Positions 55,101 to 63,802 are shown, counted from the stretch's first letter. The stretch is DNA of 64,000 bases from Sphingomonas pseudosanguinis (GCF_014196255.1 NZ_JACIDH010000005.1:118471-182470), one strand, 5' to 3'. Numbers and translations are program-made. The notes: a model not told the origin generated them from the sequence alone.

Positions 55101-55569
55101 CGCCCGAGCCTTCGACCGAGAAGTGGTCGGGATCGTTGGCGGCGGCGAAGCGGCTGATCGACACGCCGGGCACGCGTTGCAGCGCTTCGGTGACCGAACG
55201 GTCGGGCAGCGCGCCGATGTCGCTGGCGGTGATCGCGTCGACGACGGTGTCGGAGTTGCGCTTGATCGTCTGGGCATTGGCCAGGCTCTGGCGGATGCCG
55301 GTCACGACGACTTCGTTGGTCGACGACTCATCGCCGGCGGGCGGCTGGGCGCTGGCGGCCTCGACGCTGGCGGCGGTGCGCGGCGTGGCCGAACCGGCCG
55401 TGCCCTGGCCCGCGACCGCACCGGTCGGCGACGTGGTCTGCGACGCGTCGCTCTGGGCAAGGGCGGGCGTGCTCAGCGACGCGACGCACAGCGCGCCGGC
55501 GGAGGCGCTGAACAACAGCCGATGAAATCGATTGGCACTGGTAGTCAAAGGCGCAACCGTGCGCATCAT
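52141..55569 (-). CDS. TonB-dependent receptor, Xanthomonas/Caulobacter carbohydrate type
   Basis: 1142 aa from one of three clustered ATGs (55575, 55569, 55566); GGGGGG spacing favours 55569. There is a signal peptide ending STPALAQ, and the TonB-box/plug start NEVVVTGIRQSLANAQTIKR. Then DAITASDIGALPDRSVTEALQRVPGVSI appears in part as DIGALPDRSVTEALQRVPG, typical of the TonB-Xanth-Caul group. The 22-strand barrel ends RFSFALRGTF with terminal Phe. It imports oligosaccharides with TonB energy. It is divergent from the halogenase-GH9 operon, and with GH31, GH9 and GH1 nearby the ligand is probably a beta-glucan oligosaccharide. Confidence 0.93.
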   Translation of the reverse strand: MMRTVAPLTTSANRFHRLLFSASAGALCVASLSTPALAQSDASQTTSPTGAVAGQGTAGSATPRTAASVEAASAQPPAGDESSTNEVVVTGIRQSLANAQTIKRNSDTVVDAITASDIGALPDRSVTEALQRVPGVSISRFAAANDPDHFSVEGSGVAVRGLTFVRSEFNGRDTFSAGIGGQAINFSDVPAELLGSVEVYKNATAELIEGGLAGTVNLNTRKPFDNKGFHAGFTAEANYGDFKKKWSPTGSLLLSNTWDTGIGRFGLLGNVSYSRVRSRADSVRITNIQTRDNTLALAANSTTAQNCRNPLPGTADQTTLPVGGSTDFACGAAGTNGADGFLDPASLRYAPIGGQFATQEFDRKRDGVALAGQWQSNDERTLLTAQFLRTHTVNNTSERTFETAPDLAEYNTFPVGCLQNNLGPANSTIAQCPTGTTKNYVYDANGLFQSGYITAPGNGYRASCSGNATCWVPTGGTQQSLARGMTRDENTVTDFGLNLKTQLDDHWSVNLDGDYTRAKKTSTDLRVFGSTFADSELDLSGNLPTVIPHKPSTLQASWATPNPTLNQQTDAQYFANRNVQFWRAAMDHLEESTGREYAFKADVDYKFDDGSFFTHAKFGARYADRASEVRYTTYNWGALSEVWSGTNPVSFAQAPGQTELYTFPNFFRGAISGSPSAYYYTGNMTEGYQQSAAYFQSIGNLWKSANGSTATTWAPLAQRGGVVSGTPYLPSEIQLVNQQDKNAFAQINFATPGDLFPGVRMSGNIGVRYVLTDLTSAGSIGAPTQQQTGTTDAFATRCAITTTTRPDGTVVTGRPAGICQLGEAAYNSIQRFSTGVTVPDTARNQYHYWLPSMNLKFGLGRDVVLRLAASKVMTRPDFANIRNFLQLGFDANSGQITATAGNPFLKPATAWQFDATVEWYFARVGQLSFDVFYKSVKDFFYQSVTNRNITSNGITQSVLVRGPSNFDGTGKIKGFEAAYQQTFDFLPGFLNGLGASGSYTYIDSSGLPNSFLNGGAPANTSNIKPGNIPLEGLSRHTVNAAVFYEKGPVSLRAAYNWRSKYLLTPADVIFPYTSIYQDAGGQLDASAFINLNKYLKIGVQGVNLANQVVRTQQAYISGSTETAPRSYIVNDRRFSFALRGTF

Positions 55570-55655
55570 GGTCATCCCCCCCTTTGTCGCGCGCCCCATT
55601 GGCGTCGCGGAAAAATAGGTCGTGATCACGGCACGCGCCGTGGTTCACATCCTTG

Positions 55656-55669
55656 TGATTGCGCTACCA
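55656..55669. promoter_or_regulatory. LacI-type operator candidate at the receptor/halogenase divergent promoter
   Basis: On the minus strand TGGTAGCGCAATCA, a 14-bp near-palindrome with central CG. It differs at two positions from TGGTAGCGCTACCA and is close to the xylose repressor operator I recall from Caulobacter. It is 87 bp from the receptor start. No regulator gene is in the glycan locus, so a regulator elsewhere is implied. Confidence 0.5.
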
Positions 55670-55833
55670 GAAACATTTCGACAAGATACTTAACTTATAA
55701 ATGTCCGATCCGGGACAAGGTGTAACATTCCTGCCACGCTGGCATGGCGGGTGGATTGCGGCACAACCCCGATCGCGGCATGAGACAGACAGAATCGGCG
55801 CGAGAATCCAAGGCGTCGGAGAGGGGATGCGGG

Positions 55834-57345
55834 GTGGATAGCGACAAGGTGCGGGTCGTCGTCGTGGGCGGCGGAACCGCCGGCTGGATGGCGGCGGCGG
55901 CGCTGGCGCGTCTCCTTCCGGGACAGTGCCAGGTACATCTGATCGAATCCGAGGCCATCGGCGTGGTCGGAGTCGGCGAGGCGACCCTCCCGCATATTCG
56001 CGCCTTCAATGAACGACTTGGCATCAGCGAAAAGGATTTCATGGCGCGCACCCGCGCGACCTTCAAACTGGGCATCGAGTTTCGCGATTGGGGCCGAATC
56101 GGCGACAGCTATATCCATCCCTTCGGCACCTTCGGGCGCGGCGGGGGCGCGATCGACTTCCATCATTACTGGTCGCGGCTGAAGAATGAGGGGGCGGAGC
56201 TGCCTCCGCTCGACGACCTGTCCTATGCCTGTGCGCTGGCGCGCGAGGGCCGCTTCGACCATCCGGGCCGCGATCGCGAGCAGCTGTCCTCGACCTTCGG
56301 CTATGCCTATCAGTTCGACGCGCTGCTCTTCGCGCCCTATCTGCGATCGCTCGCCGAGGAGATGGGAGCGCTTCGCACCGAAGGGATCGTCGTCGATGTC
56401 GAACGCGACGTCGAGAGCGGCCTGATCCGCGCCGTCACGCTGGAGGACGGACAGCGGATCGCGGGCGATCTGTTCATCGATTGCTCGGGCTTCCGCTCGC
56501 TCCTGCTCGGCCAGACGCTGGGCGAGCCGTTCGAGGATTGGTCGAAATGGCTGCCGACCGACCGTGCCGTCGCCATGCCGTGCCGGACGCGCACCGCCGT
56601 CACCCCCTATACCAGCGCGATCGCGATGCGCGCCGGGTGGCGCTGGCGCATTCCGCTCCAGCACCGCACCGGCAACGGCTATGTCTATGCCAGCGGCTTC
56701 GTCAGCGACGACGATGCCAGGCGTGCGCTGGAGGAAGCGGTGGAGGGCGAGCCGATCGCCGAGCCGCGCCTGCTGCGCTTCAAGGCCGGCCGGCGGCGGC
56801 GCAGCTGGGTCGGCAATTGCGTGGCCATCGGGCTGGCAAGCGGGTTCCTCGAACCGCTCGAATCGACCAGCATCTATCTGGTCCAGCAGGCGATCACCGC
56901 GCTCATCGAGTTGTTCCCCGAACGCGACGCCAGCGATGCGGACCGCGACGAGTTCAATCGCATCATCGACCTGGAATATGATCGCATCCGCGACTTCCTG
57001 ATCCTGCATTACCACGCCACGACGCGCGACGATTCGCCCTTCTGGAACTATGTGCGGACGATGCCGATCCCCGACAGCCTGGCCGAGAAGCTGGCGCTGT
57101 GGCGGCGCCGCGCGCGGGTGGTGAAGTATCGCGAAGGCGTGTTCCTGGATGCCAGCTGGATCGCGGTCTATCTGGGTCAGGGCATCGTGCCCGAGGGGTG
57201 GGACCCGCGCGCCGACATGGCCGGCTCAGCGGAACTGGCCGAGGCGGTCGCGGCCCTGCGCGGCGACATCGCGCGCGACGTGGGCACCCGTCCCGATCAC
57301 CGCGCATTTCTAGAGCGTTATTGCCCGATGGAAGCAGCGGCGTGA
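55834..57345 (+). CDS. Flavin-dependent tryptophan-halogenase family protein 1
   Basis: 503 aa from the GTG at 55834, which has GGAGAGGGG seven bases upstream; an ATG at 55780 would add 18 residues. The FAD motif is GGGTAGWMAA (12-21). VGVGEATLP follows, the catalytic-type Lys is Lys78 in TFKLGIEF, WRWRIP covers 269-274 (the WxWxIP halogenase signature), and EPLESTS starts at 340. All landmarks of FADH2-dependent halogenases are intact. In TonB/glycan loci the real substrate of such proteins is unknown and need not be tryptophan. First gene of a tightly overlapped operon. No flavin reductase is near. Confidence 0.88.
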   Translation: MDSDKVRVVVVGGGTAGWMAAAALARLLPGQCQVHLIESEAIGVVGVGEATLPHIRAFNERLGISEKDFMARTRATFKLGIEFRDWGRIGDSYIHPFGTFGRGGGAIDFHHYWSRLKNEGAELPPLDDLSYACALAREGRFDHPGRDREQLSSTFGYAYQFDALLFAPYLRSLAEEMGALRTEGIVVDVERDVESGLIRAVTLEDGQRIAGDLFIDCSGFRSLLLGQTLGEPFEDWSKWLPTDRAVAMPCRTRTAVTPYTSAIAMRAGWRWRIPLQHRTGNGYVYASGFVSDDDARRALEEAVEGEPIAEPRLLRFKAGRRRRSWVGNCVAIGLASGFLEPLESTSIYLVQQAITALIELFPERDASDADRDEFNRIIDLEYDRIRDFLILHYHATTRDDSPFWNYVRTMPIPDSLAEKLALWRRRARVVKYREGVFLDASWIAVYLGQGIVPEGWDPRADMAGSAELAEAVAALRGDIARDVGTRPDHRAFLERYCPMEAAA

Positions 57346-58814
57346 GCGCGCACGAACCGATCCGCCGAGTGCTGGTCACAGGGTGTGGGCTGACCGGCTG
57401 GTACGCCGCCGCCGCGCTGAAGCGGCGCGCGCCGTTCCTCGACGTCACGCTGCTGGCCACGCCGGTCGCAGCGGACGCGCTGGCCGATCGGATCGCCTGC
57501 ACCCTGCCCTCGCTGCTCGGCTTTCAGGCCGATCTGGGTATCGGCCCGGATGACGGGATCACCCGTGCGGGTGCGGGCTATCGTCTGGGCACGCGCTTCA
57601 CGGGCTGGGTCGAGGGACTGCCCGATTATGTCCACGCCTATGGCCCCTATGGCCATCCGATCGGGCCGGCGGGCTTTCACCTCCATTGGGTCCGCGCCGC
57701 AAAGGCCGGGCCGGTCACCCCGTTCGACGCCTTCGCCCCCGCCGCGCAATTGGCGCGGGCCGGACGCTTCGTGCCGCCGACGCCGGATACGGTCTTCGCC
57801 GGCCACGAATATGGCCTGACGCTCGACATCGAACGCCACGGGGCGATGATCCGCGCCTTCGGCCTGCACGTCGGCGTCCGCGAAATCGCAGGGGAGATCG
57901 CGGACGTGACGTGCGAAGACGGCCTCTTGACCGAGGTTCGCACGACCAGCGGTGAAGCACTCGCCGCCGATCTGTTCATCGACGCCACCGGCCCGGCGGC
58001 GCGGCTTCGTGGCGCGATCGACAGCGAACGGGACGACTGGTCGCGCTGGCTTCCCTGCGACCGCCTGCTCTTGGCGGATCGACCGCAGGTGGAGAACGCG
58101 CCCGTGCTGACCCCGGTCGAGGCGCATGGTGCGGGCTGGGGCTGGTCGAGCGGGCGGCAAATGGGTCTGGCCTATGCCAGTGCCCATCTGAGCGACGCGG
58201 ACGCCGCCGCGATGCTTGGCGGGCTGGGTGTGACGGCGGGGGCGCCGATCACCATTCGCGCCGGCACACGCCCTCGGCCCTGGCGCGGCAATTGCGTCGC
58301 GATCGGCGACGCCGCGACCCAGGTCGAACCGCTCGAATGGTGCAATCTGCACCTTGCGCTGAGCGCGGTCGACCGGTTGATCGCGATGCTGCCAGACCGC
58401 GCCATGGCTGCGGTCGAGGCAGCCGACTTCAACCGCCAGACGCTGGCCGAGGCGGAGCGGGTGCGCGATTTCCTGGCGATGCACTATCGCACCGCCACCC
58501 GTCCCGAGCCGATGTGGCGCGCGCTGGCGCAGGTCACGCCGCCCGACAGCCTGGCGCATACGCTGGCGCAGTTCGAAGAGCGCGGCCGCCTGCCCTTCTA
58601 CGAAGAAGAGACCTTCTCCCGCGACAGCTGGGCCGCCGTGCTGCTCGGCCAGGGGCATCTGCCGCGCCGGGTCGATCCGCTGGTCCATGCCGTGCCGCCC
58701 GCCGAGGCCAAGGCCGCCATGGCGCAAATGACCGGCGCGATCACCGCCGCCCTTCCCCAGGCCCCCGCCCATGCCGAATGGCGCGCGGCCCAGACGAGAC
58801 GCCTTGCCCGATGA
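57342..58814 (+). CDS. Degenerate halogenase-family flavoprotein 2
   Basis: 490 aa from a GTG overlapping the previous stop (GTGA). It aligns end to end with its neighbours but has lost key residues. The dinucleotide motif is GCGLTGWYAA, and the GEATLP motif is replaced by IACTLPSLL. The catalytic Lys is Arg81 (YRLGTRF in place of FKLGIEF), the WxWxIP signature is WGWSSG (266-271), and EPLESTS became EPLEWCN. The fold and the RPWRGNCVAIGDAA FAD segment remain. It is unlikely to halogenate and may be a partner, regulator or differently acting flavoprotein. Confidence 0.85.
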   Translation: MSAHEPIRRVLVTGCGLTGWYAAAALKRRAPFLDVTLLATPVAADALADRIACTLPSLLGFQADLGIGPDDGITRAGAGYRLGTRFTGWVEGLPDYVHAYGPYGHPIGPAGFHLHWVRAAKAGPVTPFDAFAPAAQLARAGRFVPPTPDTVFAGHEYGLTLDIERHGAMIRAFGLHVGVREIAGEIADVTCEDGLLTEVRTTSGEALAADLFIDATGPAARLRGAIDSERDDWSRWLPCDRLLLADRPQVENAPVLTPVEAHGAGWGWSSGRQMGLAYASAHLSDADAAAMLGGLGVTAGAPITIRAGTRPRPWRGNCVAIGDAATQVEPLEWCNLHLALSAVDRLIAMLPDRAMAAVEAADFNRQTLAEAERVRDFLAMHYRTATRPEPMWRALAQVTPPDSLAHTLAQFEERGRLPFYEEETFSRDSWAAVLLGQGHLPRRVDPLVHAVPPAEAKAAMAQMTGAITAALPQAPAHAEWRAAQTRRLAR

Positions 58815-60421
58815 GCCAGCCCCCGATCCCGGAGCATGCGATCCGTCAGGTCGTGATCGTCGGCGGCGGCACCGCCGGCTGGATGGCCGCCGCCGCTTTC
58901 GCGCGGCTGCTCAACAATGGCTACACCCACGTCACGCTGGTCGAGTCCGAGGAGATCGGCACGGTCGGCGTCGGTGAGGCGACGATCCCGCCGATCCTGA
59001 GCTTCAACCAGATGCTGGGGTTGGACGAGAACGACTTCCTCGCCGCCACGGCGGGCACCTTCAAGCTGGGCATCGAGTTCGTCGATTGGGGCCAGCGCGG
59101 AGAGCGTTACTTCCACCCCTTCGGCCGGTTCGGTCAGGATCTGCAAGGCGTCCATTTCCACCAGCTCTGGCTGCGCGAACGCAGCCGGCGCGCGCTGCCC
59201 GACATCGCTGAGTGGTCGATGAGCGCGATGGCCGCGAGGGCTGGCCGGTTCGGCCGGGCACGCCCCGATGCGCAGTCGCCGGTGCGCGAGCTGTTCTACG
59301 CCTTCCATTTCGACGCCGGTCTCTATGCGCGCTACCTGCGCGGCTATGCCGAGCGTGGCGGCGTGACGCGGGTCGAGGGGCGGATAGAGGGCGTCGACCT
59401 GCGCCCCGAGGACGGCCATGTCCGCGCGGTGACACTGGCCGATGGCCGGCGGATCGAGGGTGAGTTGTTCATCGACTGCTCGGGCTTTCGTGGGCTGCTG
59501 ATCGAGGGGGCGCTGGAAACCGGTTACGAAAGCTATGCGCACTGGCTGCCCTGCGACCGCGCGGTTGCGGCGCCGTGCGCGCTGCCGAACCCGCGCGAGC
59601 CCGATCCCTTCACCCGGGCGACCGCGCGCGAGGCGGGATGGCAATGGCGCATCCCGTTGCAGCACCGGATGGGCAATGGCCTGGTCTATTGCAGCGATCA
59701 TCTGGCCGACGACGACGCCGCAGCGCAATTGCTGGGCGCGCTGGAGGGCGAATTGCTCGGCGATCCGCGACGCCTGCGCTTCACGGCGGGACGTCGGCGC
59801 GAAAGCTGGAACCGCAACGTCGTCGCGCTCGGCCTGTCGAGCGGCTTCCTGGAGCCACTGGAGTCGACCAGCATCCATCTGGTCCAGGCGGCGCTGCAAC
59901 GCCTGATCGCGCTGTTCCCCGACAATCGCTTCGACCCCGCCGAGCGCGCCGAGTTCAACCGTCAGATGCGCGACCTGTATGAGGATGTGCGCGACTTCAT
60001 CATCTTCCATTACAAGGCGACGCGGCGCGACGACACGCCCTTCTGGAACCGGGTGCGCACGATGGACGTGCCCGACAGCCTGGCGCGCAAGATGGCGCTG
60101 TGGGCGGGCAAGGGCCGGCTGTTCCGCGAAGGCTATGACCTGTTCAGCAACCCCAGCTGGGTCGCGGTGGGCCTCGGCCAGGGCACCGTGCCGCAGCATT
60201 GGGAGCCGGCCGTCGACGCACTCGACGAACATCTGGTCGCGCAGGCGCTGGAACAGATGCGCGCGGGCTATGCCGACACCGCCGCGCGCCTGCCCAGCCA
60301 TGGCGATTTCCTGCGCGCCACCGCCCCGTCGCCGCTCGCACCCGGCCTGACCGGCGGCACGGGATCGGGGTTCGACTTCGCCCGACAAGGTGCGACGCCC
60401 GGCCGGGGGCCGCTATTGTGA
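58811..60421 (+). CDS. Flavin-dependent tryptophan-halogenase family protein 3
   Basis: 536 aa; the ATG overlaps the previous stop (ATGA). Complete halogenase landmarks: GGGTAGWMAA (18-27), VGVGEATIP, Lys85 in TFKLGIEF, WQWRIP at 277-282, and GFLEPLESTSIHLVQ. The C-terminal 35 residues are a Gly/Pro/Ala-rich tail absent from protein 1. It is closer to protein 1 than to the degenerate protein 2. It probably acts in the cytosol; there is no signal peptide. Translation is coupled on both sides (GTGA with GH9). Confidence 0.88.
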   Translation: MSQPPIPEHAIRQVVIVGGGTAGWMAAAAFARLLNNGYTHVTLVESEEIGTVGVGEATIPPILSFNQMLGLDENDFLAATAGTFKLGIEFVDWGQRGERYFHPFGRFGQDLQGVHFHQLWLRERSRRALPDIAEWSMSAMAARAGRFGRARPDAQSPVRELFYAFHFDAGLYARYLRGYAERGGVTRVEGRIEGVDLRPEDGHVRAVTLADGRRIEGELFIDCSGFRGLLIEGALETGYESYAHWLPCDRAVAAPCALPNPREPDPFTRATAREAGWQWRIPLQHRMGNGLVYCSDHLADDDAAAQLLGALEGELLGDPRRLRFTAGRRRESWNRNVVALGLSSGFLEPLESTSIHLVQAALQRLIALFPDNRFDPAERAEFNRQMRDLYEDVRDFIIFHYKATRRDDTPFWNRVRTMDVPDSLARKMALWAGKGRLFREGYDLFSNPSWVAVGLGQGTVPQHWEPAVDALDEHLVAQALEQMRAGYADTAARLPSHGDFLRATAPSPLAPGLTGGTGSGFDFARQGATPGRGPLL

Positions 60422-62217
60422 GGATGCGCTTCGCCCTGCCGCTGGTCGCGCTGGCGCTGATCGGCGCGACCGATGCGCCCGGCCCGCATCTCAACCAGAT
60501 CGGCTTTCGCCCCGATACCGCCAAGCGTGCGATCCTCGCGCATGACGGCACCACGCCGCTGCCCTGGCAGGTGATCGATGCGGACGGGCGCACCGTGGCG
60601 GAGGGGCAAACCGTGCCGTTCGGGCCCGACGCCGCATCGGGGGACATGGTTCACCAGATCGACTTCAGCCGCGTCGCAACGCCGGGCACCTATCGCCTGC
60701 GGGTCGATGGCCGGACGAGCCATGTCTTCGCCATCGCCGCCGACACTTATCGCCCGCTGGCGCGCGCGGCACTGAACTTCTTCTATCAGCAGCGCGCGGG
60801 GACGCCGATCGAGGCGCGCTTCGCCGGCGGCCCGCAATGGGCGCGCGCCGCCGGGCATCCCCGCGAAGTCGTGACCTGTTTCAAGGGCCGCGATCTGGCC
60901 GGCACCGACTGGCCGGGCTGCTCCTATACGCGCGACGTCACCGGCGGATGGTATGATGCCGGCGACCAGGGCAAATATGTCGTCAATGGCGGCATCGCGC
61001 TGTGGACGCTGCAAAATCTCTATGAGGTGAATGCCGCCGCGCCCCCCTTCCCCGATGGCAGCGCCGCGCTGCCCGAGGCGGGGAACCGGATCGACGATCT
61101 GCTCGACGAGACGCGCTGGGAAATGCGCTTCCTGCTGGCGATGCAGGTGCCCGATGGTCAGCATCTGACGCTGCCGCTCGGGCGACAGGGACGCGGCCCC
61201 CTGACGCTGACCGATGTCGATGCCGGCGGCATGGCGCATCACAAGATCGCCGATCGCAACTGGACCAAGATCCCGACCAACCCGGCCGAGGATCGCGAGG
61301 AACGGCTGCTCTACCCACCCAGCACGGCGGCGACGCTGAACCTGGCCGCCACCGCCGCGCAATGCGCGCGCATCTGGCGAGGGATCGACGACGCGTTCGC
61401 CAACACCTGCCTGGCCGCCGCCGGCAAGGCGTATCGCGCGGCGCTGCGCAATCCAGACGTTTACGCCGCGCAAGCCTTTACCGGCAGCGGCGGTTACGGC
61501 GACAACGACCTGTCGGACGAGCTGTATTGGGCCACCGCCGAGCTGTTCGCCACGACCGGCATGCCCGAACTGGCCGAGGCGCTGCACCGGATGCCGCTCC
61601 ACACCGCGCCGCTGGCGGGCGAGCCGAGCTGGGGCAGCGTCGCGGTGCTGGGCACGATCACGCTCGCGACCGCCGGCCGGGTCATGCCCGAGGAACGCGC
61701 CGCTGCGCGCGCCAAGCTGGTCGCGCTGGCCGATCGCTTCGTCGTCGAGGAGGCCAGATCAGGCTATCACCTGCCCTATGCCGGCACCGCCTATCCCTGG
61801 GGGTCGAGCAGCAATTTCCTGAACCGGGGCATGATCCTGTCGCTGGCCGCACGCTTCACCGGCGCGGCGCGCTACCGCGACGCGGCGGTCGACGCGATGG
61901 ACTATGTGCTGGGTCGCAACCCCCTCGACCAGAGCTATGTCAGTGGCTTCGGCTGGAAGCCGTTGCGCAATCCGCATCACCGGTTCTGGGCGCATCAGAT
62001 GGATGCCCGGATGCCGGGGCCGCCGCCGGGCGTGGTGTCGGGCGGCGCGAACAGCCTGAGCTTTCCCGAAAGCGCCTCCGCGGCGCTGAAAGGGCGCTGC
62101 GCGCCACAACGCTGCTGGACCGACGACATTCGCGCCTATGCGCATAACGAGGTCGCGATCAACTGGAACGCGCCGCTCGTCTGGCTGGCCAGCGAATTGT
62201 CAGCATCACGCCGCTAA
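60418..62217 (+). CDS. GH9 endo-beta-glucanase
   Basis: 599 aa from a GTG overlapping the halogenase stop; an ATG two codons on is an alternative. There is a signal peptide (RFALPLVALALIGATDA) and an N-terminal Ig-like domain starting HLNQIGFRPDTAKRAIL (CelD_N type). The (alpha/alpha)6 barrel has GGWYDAGDQGKY with Asp180 and Asp183, FGWKPLRNPHHR (His), and the acid Glu578 in HNEVAINWNAPLVW. It cleaves beta-1,4-glucan chains by inversion. In Bacteroides xyloglucan loci GH9 enzymes occur with GH31, as here. Periplasmic or surface location expected. Confidence 0.93.
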   Translation: MRMRFALPLVALALIGATDAPGPHLNQIGFRPDTAKRAILAHDGTTPLPWQVIDADGRTVAEGQTVPFGPDAASGDMVHQIDFSRVATPGTYRLRVDGRTSHVFAIAADTYRPLARAALNFFYQQRAGTPIEARFAGGPQWARAAGHPREVVTCFKGRDLAGTDWPGCSYTRDVTGGWYDAGDQGKYVVNGGIALWTLQNLYEVNAAAPPFPDGSAALPEAGNRIDDLLDETRWEMRFLLAMQVPDGQHLTLPLGRQGRGPLTLTDVDAGGMAHHKIADRNWTKIPTNPAEDREERLLYPPSTAATLNLAATAAQCARIWRGIDDAFANTCLAAAGKAYRAALRNPDVYAAQAFTGSGGYGDNDLSDELYWATAELFATTGMPELAEALHRMPLHTAPLAGEPSWGSVAVLGTITLATAGRVMPEERAAARAKLVALADRFVVEEARSGYHLPYAGTAYPWGSSSNFLNRGMILSLAARFTGAARYRDAAVDAMDYVLGRNPLDQSYVSGFGWKPLRNPHHRFWAHQMDARMPGPPPGVVSGGANSLSFPESASAALKGRCAPQRCWTDDIRAYAHNEVAINWNAPLVWLASELSASRR

Positions 62218-62259
62218 ACACCTGTATTGCCGCTTATATTTCCGGAGGGGTATCAGAAT

Positions 62260-63714
62260 ATGGATCGTCGTAATTTCATGAAGCACGGCATGGCGATGGG
62301 CAGCGCCGCGCTCGCCACCGGTGGGACCGCGCTGACCGCCGCCCGCGCCGCCCGCGCCGCCGCGCAGACGCCGCTCGACCAGAGCTTTCCCAAGGATTTC
62401 CTCTGGGGCACCGCCACCGCCGCCTATCAGATCGAGGGCGCGGTGAACGAGGACGGGCGCGGCCAGACCAACTGGGACGTGTTCTCGCACACGCCGGGCA
62501 AGGTCGCGAACGGCGATACCGGCGACGTCGCCTGCGACAGCTATCACCGGTATAAGGACGACATCGCCTTGATGCGCAATCTGGGCATCAAGGCGTATCG
62601 CATGTCGCTCGCCTGGTCGCGCATCTTCCCCGAGGGGCGCGGCAAGCCCAATGCCAAGGGCCTCGATTATTATAACCGCGTGATCGACGCGCTGCTCGAA
62701 GCCGGTATCCAGCCTAATGTCACCATGTTCCACTGGGACCTGCCGCAGGCGCTGCCCGGCGGCTGGCAGAACCGTGACACCGCCAAGGCGTTCGCGGACT
62801 ATGCGGGTTTCATGGCGGGCAAGCTGTCCGATCGCGTCCACCGCTTCATGACGGTCAACGAACTGCGCTGCTTCACCGATCTGGGCCATATGGTCGGCAT
62901 CCACGCGCCGGGCCTGAAGCTGGCGCCTGCGCAGGTGAACCAGGTCCGCCATCACGGCGTGCTCGCGCACGGTCTGGGCGTGCAGGCGATCCGCGCGAAC
63001 GCCAAGGCCGGTACCGAGGTCGGCATCGCCGACAACGCTAATATCTATGTCCCCGCGATCGAAACGCCCGAGCATATCGAGGCGGCGAAGAAGGCGTTCC
63101 GCGACGACAATGCGATGTTCCTGACCGCCGTCATGGAAGGCCGCTATATCGACAGCTATCTCGCCTCGGCCGGGGCGAACGCGCCCAAGGTTCAGGCCGG
63201 CGACATGGCCGCGATCGGCAGCCCGCTCGATTTCGTCGCACTCAACATCTACACGCCGACCTTCGTCAAGGCGGATGCCAGCGACCCGCGCGGCTACACT
63301 CCCCTGCCCCATCTGCCGCAATCGCCGCGCATGGCCTCGCCCTGGCTCTATGTCGGCCCCGAAGCCGCCTATTGGGGCGTGCGCGCGGTCAGTGAGCTGT
63401 GGAAGCCCAAGGCGATCTACATCTCCGAGAACGGCACCTCGGCGGACGATACGCTCAACAAGTCCGGGCTGGTCGATGATTCCGACCGGATCATGTATCT
63501 GCGCAACTATCTGGGCCAGTTCCGCCGCGCGGCGGCCGAGGGATACCCGCTCAAGGGCTATTTCCTGTGGAGCCTGATGGACAATTTCGAATGGGCCGAC
63601 GGCTATGGCAAGCGCTTCGGCATCCACCATGTCGACTTCGCCACCCAAAAGCGCACGCCCAAGCTGAGCGCGCTATGGTATAAGGAACTGATCCGCCGCA
63701 ACGCGTTGGTCTGA
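62260..63714 (+). CDS. GH1 beta-glucosidase, Tat-exported
   Basis: 484 aa from the ATG at 62260, with GGAGGGG about ten bases upstream. The twin-arginine signal is MDRRNFMKHGMAMGSAAL. The GH1 barrel has PKDFLWGTATAAYQIEGA, acid/base Glu201 in MTVNELRCF, nucleophile Glu390 in YISENGTS, and SLMDNFEWADGYGKRFGI. It hydrolyses terminal beta-glucosyl units from cello- or xyloglucan oligosaccharides after GH9 and GH31 action. Export by Tat places it in the periplasm. It follows GH9 by 42 bp and ends at a terminator, closing the operon. Confidence 0.95.
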   Translation: MDRRNFMKHGMAMGSAALATGGTALTAARAARAAAQTPLDQSFPKDFLWGTATAAYQIEGAVNEDGRGQTNWDVFSHTPGKVANGDTGDVACDSYHRYKDDIALMRNLGIKAYRMSLAWSRIFPEGRGKPNAKGLDYYNRVIDALLEAGIQPNVTMFHWDLPQALPGGWQNRDTAKAFADYAGFMAGKLSDRVHRFMTVNELRCFTDLGHMVGIHAPGLKLAPAQVNQVRHHGVLAHGLGVQAIRANAKAGTEVGIADNANIYVPAIETPEHIEAAKKAFRDDNAMFLTAVMEGRYIDSYLASAGANAPKVQAGDMAAIGSPLDFVALNIYTPTFVKADASDPRGYTPLPHLPQSPRMASPWLYVGPEAAYWGVRAVSELWKPKAIYISENGTSADDTLNKSGLVDDSDRIMYLRNYLGQFRRAAAEGYPLKGYFLWSLMDNFEWADGYGKRFGIHHVDFATQKRTPKLSALWYKELIRRNALV

Positions 63715-63738
63715 TCCTGTCGGACCCGACATGACGAA

Positions 63739-63774
63739 CCCCGCCGGTCGCACGACCGGCGGGGTTTTGTTTTG
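63739..63774 (+). terminator. Rho-independent terminator of the halogenase-GH9-GH1 operon
   Basis: CCCCGCCGGTCG and CGACCGGCGGGG pair perfectly (12 bp, tight loop), then TTTTGTTTT. It is 24 bp after the GH1 stop. Confidence 0.93.
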
Positions 63775-63802
63775 GCCGACGCCGATCCGGATGGCCTTTT
63801 TT

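Noticed and set aside
52117..55725. A 1202-codon open frame on the plus strand opposite the TonB receptor
   Set aside because: Antisense of a gene with complete receptor features. Arg-rich translation, no start signal.
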